From Phocaeicola_A sp963624095 (lineage in GTDB: Bacteria; Bacteroidota; Bacteroidia; Bacteroidales; Bacteroidaceae): a stretch of 7,969 nucleotides of DNA. This document shows positions 1 through 4,229 of the stretch, piece after piece (positions within the stretch are counted from its first letter, which is position 1; each line of letters opens with the position of its first letter). The stretch is from positions 1 through 7,969 of the forward strand of contig CAVFNZ010000109.1 in NCBI GenBank assembly GCA_963624095.1, read 5' to 3'. The notes beneath the pieces were generated by a model. That model had not been told where the DNA came from, made no database searches, and saw nothing but the letters and a program-made list of their open reading frames with translations. A program made the position numbers and the translations under genes.

Positions 1-1
1 G

Positions 2-145
2 GTAAAAGACCTTGGCGAAACAGGCACGAAGTTTCAGTCATGGTGGAGTCGTATGGCCTCAAAGTACCAATGGGAGAGCTCTGAAGGAGGTAATTGGGAA
101 ATCAACTTCGACACATGTGAAATCTATCTGGTAGGAGAGGAATAA
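2..145 (+). CDS. 3' end of an unrecognised protein (partial, 5' truncated by window)
   Basis: An open frame enters from the left edge and runs 47 codons to TAA at 143-145, one base before the tatA start codon. The visible C-terminus is Trp-, Glu- and Lys-rich, has no obvious membrane segment, and ends in the residues EIYLVGEE. I do not recognise the family. The one-base spacing to tatA and the open frame across the whole visible stretch suggest a real gene that is co-transcribed and perhaps translationally coupled with tatA. A frame this short could also be open by chance, so the call is moderate. No function is proposed. Confidence 0.5.
   Translation, partial: VKDLGETGTKFQSWWSRMASKYQWESSEGGNWEINFDTCEIYLVGEE
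133..140 (+). promoter_or_regulatory. Ribosome binding site of tatA
   Basis: The purine-rich AGGAGAGG ends six bases before the ATG at 147. The next in-frame ATG, at 159, would be 18 bases away, so this site favours the 147 start. Bacteroidetes often use weak or no Shine-Dalgarno sequences, so this relatively good one stands out in the window. Confidence 0.45.
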
Positions 146-146
146 A

Positions 147-401
147 ATGTTGACAATTATGCCTCTGTTTATCGGAACATCAGAGTTGCTGCTCATTGCG
201 GCATTGGTACTGCTTCTCTTCGGTGGCAAGAAGCTGCCTGAGATGATGCGGGGTCTTGGCCAAGGAATGAAAGCTTTCAAGGATGGTATGAAAGATATGG
301 ATGAGACGCGGAAAAATACGAAAGAATCCAATCAGCCCGATGCAGTAGTAGAGGGTGTAACAATCGAAAAGAAAGAAACAAACAATGTCCAACAACAATG
401 A
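147..401 (+). CDS. tatA: Twin-arginine translocase pore subunit TatA
   Basis: TatA forms the size-variable pore of the twin-arginine translocase, which moves folded proteins across the inner membrane. At 84 residues it has normal TatA length. Seen here: a short N-terminal periplasmic stretch, one membrane helix at about residues 13-25, the conserved Phe-Gly hinge at F25-G26 followed by GKKLPE, an amphipathic helix at about 29-48 (MMRGLGQGMKAFKDGM), and a charged, disordered tail. The polar residue at the start of the membrane helix is Glu13. In E. coli this position is Gln in TatA and Glu in TatB. The gene overlaps tatC by 17 bases and no tatB is visible, so this protein probably serves both the A and B roles. 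That last point is inference. A start at 159 is possible but has worse ribosome-site spacing. Confidence 0.95.
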   Translation: MLTIMPLFIGTSELLLIAALVLLLFGGKKLPEMMRGLGQGMKAFKDGMKDMDETRKNTKESNQPDAVVEGVTIEKKETNNVQQQ

Positions 402-1194
402 CAAGTCGGACAACCCTTTGGAACTGATGACATTCGGAGAGCATCTTGAGGTATTCCGCAAGATGCTCTTCCGGATTCTGATGGTCGTATTGGTGATAGG
501 GGTGGCGATCTTCTGCAATAAGGAGACGACATTCGGTTTACTTTTGGCTCCTAGTAGTAATGACTTTGTCACTTATCGTGCAATAGAACGGTTTGCAAGA
601 GTCTTTGGAATCAGTTTCAATTTCGATAGCTATCACATACAACTCATTAATACAGAACTGTCGAGCCAGTTCATGACACATGTCTCCACTTCGGCCTATC
701 TGGCCTTCTTGTTCGCTTTACCCTTAGTTGTATACGAACTGTACCGTTTTATCGCTCCTGCGCTTTATCAGAACGAGAAACGTTACTCCGCATGGGTAGC
801 GATGGTGATTCTTATGTTGTTCACTTTGGGGGTATTGATGAGTTACTTCGTGTTGTTCCCATTTGCCTTACGTTTCTTGGGGACTTATCAAGTGTCGGTA
901 GTGGTTGCGAATCAAATCAACCTTTCATCGTACATCTCCACCTTTGTTACGCTGACTCTTTGGATGGGGTTAGTCTTTCAAATCCCGGTATTGTCATTCT
1001 TCCTTGCCAAAATAGGAGTGCTCACCGCTAACTTCATGAAGAGGTATCGTCGGCATGCCGTCATTCTCCTTGCTGTGGTCTCAGCTGTCATTACTCCACC
1101 GGATTTGTTTACTTGCTGCCTAGTCCTTGTACCATTGTATGGACTCTATGAGCTAAGTATCTTGATAGTATCTATGGTAAGAAAGGACGAGTGA
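385..1194 (+). CDS. tatC: Sec-independent (Tat) translocase subunit TatC
   Basis: TatC is the membrane receptor that recognises twin-arginine signal peptides and recruits TatA. The 269-residue protein has six predicted membrane helices (about 27-45, 102-123, 136-160, 186-208, 222-238, 242-264). Family landmarks are present: the cytosolic N-terminal motif at H20-K26 (HLEVFRK), the periplasmic proline-rich segment with FIAPALYQNEKR at 122-133 (E131 aligns with E. coli E103), the S181-Y183 stretch leading into helix 4, and ITPPDLF at 236-242 (D240 aligns with E. coli D211). Two positions are unusual. Q199 stands where E. coli has the intramembrane E170, and V23 stands where E. coli has E15. It starts inside tatA, which suggests translational coupling. 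A start at 427 (residue 15, MTFGEHL) would also give a full-length core. The gene is visibly AT-richer than those downstream. Confidence 0.95.
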   Translation: MSNNNDKSDNPLELMTFGEHLEVFRKMLFRILMVVLVIGVAIFCNKETTFGLLLAPSSNDFVTYRAIERFARVFGISFNFDSYHIQLINTELSSQFMTHVSTSAYLAFLFALPLVVYELYRFIAPALYQNEKRYSAWVAMVILMLFTLGVLMSYFVLFPFALRFLGTYQVSVVVANQINLSSYISTFVTLTLWMGLVFQIPVLSFFLAKIGVLTANFMKRYRRHAVILLAVVSAVITPPDLFTCCLVLVPLYGLYELSILIVSMVRKDE

Positions 1195-1262
1195 AACTGT
1201 CAATGTTAGCATACGAGTGTAATTACCTTAGTATGTTTCTTCAGCATCGTCGTGCGAATTTT

Positions 1263-1274
1263 CTTTTGCAAAAG
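1263..1274. other. 12-bp perfect palindrome between tatC and the PurF-like gene
   Basis: CTTTTGCAAAAG is fully self-complementary and lies 22 bases upstream of the proposed -33 element at 1297-1300. It could be an operator for a dimeric regulator or part of the tatC 3' region. The rest of the 181-bp gap (1195-1375) holds a weak 7-bp stem with one G.U pair (1208-1214 with 1231-1237) and the promoter listed separately. I see no gene in it. Function is not shown by sequence alone, and palindromes of this AT-rich kind also arise by chance. Confidence 0.25.
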
Positions 1275-1296
1275 GTCAAAACATTGGGACGAATCC

Positions 1297-1326
1297 TTTG
1301 GTGTATCCTAATTTTCCCTAACTTTG
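1297..1326 (+). promoter_or_regulatory. Bacteroidetes-type promoter for the PurF-like gene and pepT
   Basis: TAACTTTG at 1319-1326 is an exact match to the Bacteroidetes primary sigma -7 consensus TAnnTTTG. TTTG at 1297-1300 fits the -33 element, with an 18-base spacer, slightly shorter than the usual 19-21. Transcription would begin near 1331-1335 and leave a leader of roughly 40-45 bases before the ATG at 1376. This separates the downstream pair from the tat genes. Confidence 0.65.
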
Positions 1327-1345
1327 TGTCCTGTTTTGAACATTA

Positions 1346-1357
1346 AATCTAATACGA
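1346..1357 (+). repeat. Leader motif copy 1 (AATCTAATACGA)
   Basis: This 12-base sequence lies 18 bases before the ATG of the PurF-like gene. The identical 12 bases occur at 7926-7937, 19 bases before the ATG at 7957. The shared position relative to two start codons suggests a common leader element, such as an AU-rich translation enhancer, but two copies prove little. Confidence 0.3.
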
Positions 1358-1375
1358 CAATAAGAAAGTCATAAT

Positions 1376-2782
1376 ATGGGAGGTTTTTTTGGAACGGTTT
1401 CCATCAGAGAGTGCGCTAACGACCTGTTCTACGGGACGGACTATAACTCGCATCTGGGAACCAAGCGTGGCGGCATGGCCACATACAGTAAGGAAAACGG
1501 ATTCACACGTTCTATCCACAACTTGGAGAGTTCCTATTTCCGTACGAAGTTTGAACCCGAGCTGTCGAAGTTCAAGGGCAATGCCGGCATAGGCATCATC
1601 AGTGACACGGACGCTCAGCCTATCATCATCAACTCACATCTGGGACGCTTCGGCATCGTGACCGTGGCCAAACTGGCGAACATGGACGAGCTGGAACGGG
1701 AACTGTTGGACGCGAACATGCATTTCTCCGAGTTGAGTCAGGGCAAAACCAACCAGACGGAGCTGATAGCACTGCTCATCATCCAAGGCAAGAGCTTTGT
1801 GGAGGGTATCGAGAACGTTTTCAACAAAGTGAAGGGTTCGTGCTCCATGCTCTTGCTGACAGAGGACGGCATCATTGCCGCCCGTGACAAACTGGGTCGT
1901 ACCCCTATCGTCATAGCGAAGAAAGAGGGGGCTTACGCCGCCACCAGCGAGTCGAACAGCCTGCCGAACCTCGACTTTGAGGTGGAACGCTTCCTGGGTC
2001 CCGGCGAGATTGTGCATTTGCAGGCAGACAAGCTGACGCAGTTGCGCAAGCCTAACAAGGAGATGCAGATTTGCTCCTTTCTGTGGGTTTACTATGGCTT
2101 CCCCATCTCCTGCTACGAAGACATCAACGTGGAGGAGGTCCGATTCCGCAGCGGATACAAGATGGGTAAGACGGACGACTCGGAGGTGGACTGTGTCTGC
2201 GGAATTCCGGACTCCGGCGTAGGGATGGCGTTGGGTTATGCCGAAGGGAAAGGCGCACCCTATCATCGGGCCATGACCAAATACACGCCGACTTGGCCGC
2301 GTAGCTTTACTCCGAGCGACCAATCCATGCGTTCGTTGGTGGCGAAGATGAAGCTGATTCCCAACCGGTCGATGATGCAAGGCAAGCGAATCCTCTTCTG
2401 TGACGACTCCATCGTGCGCGGTACGCAGCTGCGTGACAACGTGAAGATGCTCTATGACTATGGTGCCAAAGAGGTACACATGCGTATCGCTTGTCCGCCA
2501 CTGATTTACGCCTGTCCGTTCATCGGCTTTACCTCTTCCAAGGGTGAACTGGAACTGATTACGCGCCGCGTGATTCAGGAACTGGAAGGCGACCACACCA
2601 AGAACCTGGAGAAGTACGCCACCACCAATTCGCCCGAATACAACAAGATGGTGGAGTGCATCCGCGCACGCTTCGGTCTCGACTCGCTCAAGTTCAACAC
2701 CCTTGAGATTTTGGTAGAGGCCATCGGCTTGCCCAAGTGCAAACTCTGTACGCACTGTTTCGATGGCAGCAGCCATTTCTGA
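1376..2782 (+). CDS. PurF-like amidophosphoribosyltransferase paralogue lacking the glutaminase nucleophile
   Basis: The 468-residue protein has the two-domain PurF layout: an N-terminal Ntn/glutaminase-type domain (about 1-230) and a type I phosphoribosyltransferase domain (about 250-410). PurF uses glutamine and PRPP to make phosphoribosylamine, the first committed step of purine synthesis. The PRPP-binding loop is intact (FCDDSIVRGT, 341-350), as is the pyrophosphate-loop region (GIPDSGVGMALGYAEG, 276-291). Cysteines C233, C380 and the CxxCxxC at C455/C458/C461 match the positions of the 4Fe-4S ligands of Bacillus subtilis PurF, so a cluster is likely. The odd part is the glutaminase site. 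The protein starts MGGFFG where PurF starts MCGIVG, and the aligned Arg73, Asn101-Gly102 and Asp127 positions of E. coli PurF are also changed. The flexible loop KNRYVGRTF is replaced by TKYTPTWPRSF (301-311). Databases would probably call it amidophosphoribosyltransferase. I infer a paralogue that is ammonia-dependent, regulatory or altered in substrate. The start is set by alignment of MGGFFG with the PurF N-terminus. Confidence 0.88.
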   Translation: MGGFFGTVSIRECANDLFYGTDYNSHLGTKRGGMATYSKENGFTRSIHNLESSYFRTKFEPELSKFKGNAGIGIISDTDAQPIIINSHLGRFGIVTVAKLANMDELERELLDANMHFSELSQGKTNQTELIALLIIQGKSFVEGIENVFNKVKGSCSMLLLTEDGIIAARDKLGRTPIVIAKKEGAYAATSESNSLPNLDFEVERFLGPGEIVHLQADKLTQLRKPNKEMQICSFLWVYYGFPISCYEDINVEEVRFRSGYKMGKTDDSEVDCVCGIPDSGVGMALGYAEGKGAPYHRAMTKYTPTWPRSFTPSDQSMRSLVAKMKLIPNRSMMQGKRILFCDDSIVRGTQLRDNVKMLYDYGAKEVHMRIACPPLIYACPFIGFTSSKGELELITRRVIQELEGDHTKNLEKYATTNSPEYNKMVECIRARFGLDSLKFNTLEILVEAIGLPKCKLCTHCFDGSSHF

Positions 2783-2825
2783 TGCGCGGAATCGTGGAGA
2801 GTATAAGGAATTAAAATATAAAACA

Positions 2826-4046
2826 ATGGATTTAGTTGAACGTTTTTTGAAGTATGTAAGTTTCGACACTCAGTCTTGTGAGGAGTCCGAAACGACCCCG
2901 AGCACACCCAAACAGATGGTGTTCGCCAAATACTTGAAGAGTGAATTGGAATCTCTCGGCTTGACCGAAGTGACGCTGGACGAGAACGGCTATCTCTACG
3001 CCACCTTACCCGCCAACACCGATAAGAAGGTGCCCACGGTAGGCTTTATCGCGCACATGGATACCAGTCCCGACATGAGCGGAACGGGCCCGAAGCCGCG
3101 CATTGTGAAAAACTACGATGGCGGGGATATTGTACTTTGTCAGTCAGATAAAATTATTTTGTCGCCCAGGCAATTTCCTGAGCTGCTTCTCCACAAGGGA
3201 GAAGACCTCATCGTGACCGACGGCCACACCCTGTTGGGAGCCGACGACAAGGCGGGTATCGCCGAGATTGTCACCGCTATGGTCTACTTGCAGGAACATC
3301 CCGAAATTAAACACGGCAAGATTCGTGTGGGTTTCACTCCCGACGAAGAAATTGGACGCGGAGCCGACAAGTTTGACGTGAAGCTGTTCGGTTGTGACTG
3401 GGCCTACACGATGGATGGCGGTGAAGTAGGGGAGTTGGAGTTCGAGAATTTCAACGCTGCTGGAGCCAAGGTCTTCTTCAAGGGACGTAACGTGCATCCG
3501 GGTTACTCCAAAAACAAGATGATAAACTCCATGCTGGTCGCCAGTGAGTTCATTGGCTTGCTCCCTTCTTGCGAGACTCCCGCCCACACCGAGGGCTACG
3601 AAGGGTTCTTCCACTTGGTAGGCATGCAGGGTGACGTGGAGCGGACTACACTGCAATACATCATCCGCGACCATGACCGTGCGAAGTTCGAGCAACGCAA
3701 GGCGGAGATGAAGCGCGTGGTGGATTTCGTCAACGCCCGTTATGGTGAGGAGGTTGCGGAATTGGAGCTGCGCGACCAATACTACAACATGCGTGAGAAG
3801 ATTGAACCCGTGATGCACGTCATCGACGTGGCTTTCGAGGCCATGAAGCAAGTCGGGGTGAAGCCCGAGGTGCGTGCCATTCGGGGCGGAACGGACGGTG
3901 CACGCCTTTCGTTCGAGGGATTGCCTTGCCCGAATATCTTTGCCGGTGGCATCAACTTCCACGGCAGATACGAGTTCCTCCCCATCCCGTCGATGGAAAA
4001 GGCTTGCGCGGTCGTCTCCAAGATTGCCGAGTTGGTGGCGCGATAA
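2826..4046 (+). CDS. pepT: Peptidase T (tripeptide aminopeptidase, M20 family)
   Basis: PepT is a cytoplasmic dinuclear zinc aminopeptidase that removes the N-terminal residue from tripeptides. The 406 residues match normal length (E. coli PepT is 408). Metal and catalytic residues are all visible: H77 and D79 in AHMDTSPD, D140 in GADDKAG, the catalytic pair E174-E175 in PDEEIG, D197 in MDGGE, and H379 in NFHGRYEF. The lid/dimerisation insert lies about 205-320. An in-frame ATG at 2763 would add 21 residues overlapping the 3' end of the preceding gene. The start at 2826 is chosen because MDLVERFLKY is where the family begins and because it sits after an AT-rich 43-base leader. With only that gap after the PurF-like gene and no internal promoter seen, the two are probably co-transcribed. 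Confidence 0.96.
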   Translation: MDLVERFLKYVSFDTQSCEESETTPSTPKQMVFAKYLKSELESLGLTEVTLDENGYLYATLPANTDKKVPTVGFIAHMDTSPDMSGTGPKPRIVKNYDGGDIVLCQSDKIILSPRQFPELLLHKGEDLIVTDGHTLLGADDKAGIAEIVTAMVYLQEHPEIKHGKIRVGFTPDEEIGRGADKFDVKLFGCDWAYTMDGGEVGELEFENFNAAGAKVFFKGRNVHPGYSKNKMINSMLVASEFIGLLPSCETPAHTEGYEGFFHLVGMQGDVERTTLQYIIRDHDRAKFEQRKAEMKRVVDFVNARYGEEVAELELRDQYYNMREKIEPVMHVIDVAFEAMKQVGVKPEVRAIRGGTDGARLSFEGLPCPNIFAGGINFHGRYEFLPIPSMEKACAVVSKIAELVAR

Positions 4047-4059
4047 GACGAACGAAAGA

Positions 4060-4076
4060 AGGTCTTCCACAGACCT
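4060..4076 (+). other. Small stem-loop just after pepT
   Basis: AGGTCT at 4060-4065 pairs with AGACCT at 4071-4076 around a 5-base loop, starting 14 bases past the pepT stop codon. No U-tract follows, so it is not a textbook terminator. It may protect the pepT mRNA 3' end or help the larger hairpin just downstream. Confidence 0.25.
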
Positions 4077-4085
4077 CACGACTAT

Positions 4086-4142
4086 ATTGACACGGATTGG
4101 TGCAAACAAGTATATCATTGCTTTGCACTAATCTGTGTTAAT
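4086..4142 (+). terminator. Long imperfect hairpin downstream of pepT (probable 3'-end or terminator element)
   Basis: Bases 4086-4106 pair with 4122-4142 as a 21-bp stem with a 15-base loop (4107-4121). There are 18 Watson-Crick pairs and 3 G.U pairs (4089/4139, 4094/4134, 4099/4129), with no bulges. It lies 39 bases after the pepT stop and before the next promoter, a logical site for transcription to end. The 3' arm continues into a 10-base direct repeat, TAATCTGTGT (4129-4138) then TAATCTGTTT (4139-4148), followed by AAAATAT rather than a clean U-tract. AATCTGTGTTAATCTGTG-like sequence seems familiar to me as a recurrent intergenic motif of Bacteroides, so it may belong to a dispersed repeat family. 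That is memory, not a search. Confidence 0.6.
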
Positions 4143-4148
4143 CTGTTT
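4129..4148 (+). repeat. Two tandem 10-bp units (TAATCTGTKT)
   Basis: TAATCTGTGT and TAATCTGTTT sit head to tail and differ at one base. The first unit and the first four bases of the second belong to the 3' arm of the hairpin described above. It resembles a short piece of a dispersed intergenic repeat. Confidence 0.45.
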
Positions 4149-4190
4149 AAAATATAGTCTGTTTTCCTTACGCAATGTTTCTGTTTTGTC

Positions 4191-4198
4191 TAATTTTG
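4191..4198 (+). promoter_or_regulatory. Bacteroidetes-type -7 promoter element for the antiporter operon
   Basis: TAATTTTG matches TAnnTTTG exactly and lies 31 bases before the ATG at 4230. No convincing TTTG stands at the usual -33 distance; the region around 4162-4171 is T-rich but not a clean match. Transcription would start near 4203-4207 with a leader of about 25 bases. In the 183-bp gap 4047-4229 I see no gene, only this element and the hairpin. Confidence 0.5.
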
Positions 4199-4229
4199 TA
4201 TCTTGAAATAATACTTATACGCTTCAAGT

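Noticed and set aside
84..96. Strong Shine-Dalgarno-like AAGGAGG near the left edge
   Set aside because: It lies inside the upstream coding frame (codons GAA GGA GGT) and is followed only by a very short frame from a TTG, so it is most likely coincidental.
1384..1390. Run of seven T just after the start of the PurF-like gene, a possible slippage or phase-variation tract
   Set aside because: Seven is short for phase variation, it encodes the Phe-Phe that aligns with the hydrophobic PurF N-terminus, and the frame is intact. The Gly in place of Cys lies before the run, so an indel there would not explain it.
2763..2825. Upstream in-frame ATG that would lengthen PepT by 21 residues
   Set aside because: It would overlap the preceding gene and adds residues outside the family; the usual PepT N-terminus begins at 2826.
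1634..2869. A long reverse-strand open frame of 411 codons opposite the PurF-like gene
   Set aside because: The + strand frame is a clear PurF-family protein. The reverse frame has a composition typical of antisense shadows (rich in His, Arg, Gln, Val) and matches nothing I recognise. It is open because of the codon bias of the real gene.
3144..4118. A reverse-strand open frame of 324 codons opposite pepT
   Set aside because: Antisense shadow of a complete, motif-perfect pepT; no promoter or recognisable domain.
4202..4228. CTTGAA ... TTCAAG inverted repeat just before the antiporter start
   Set aside because: Only 6 bp with a 15-base loop, and the predicted transcription start falls within it, so the stem may not even be transcribed in full.
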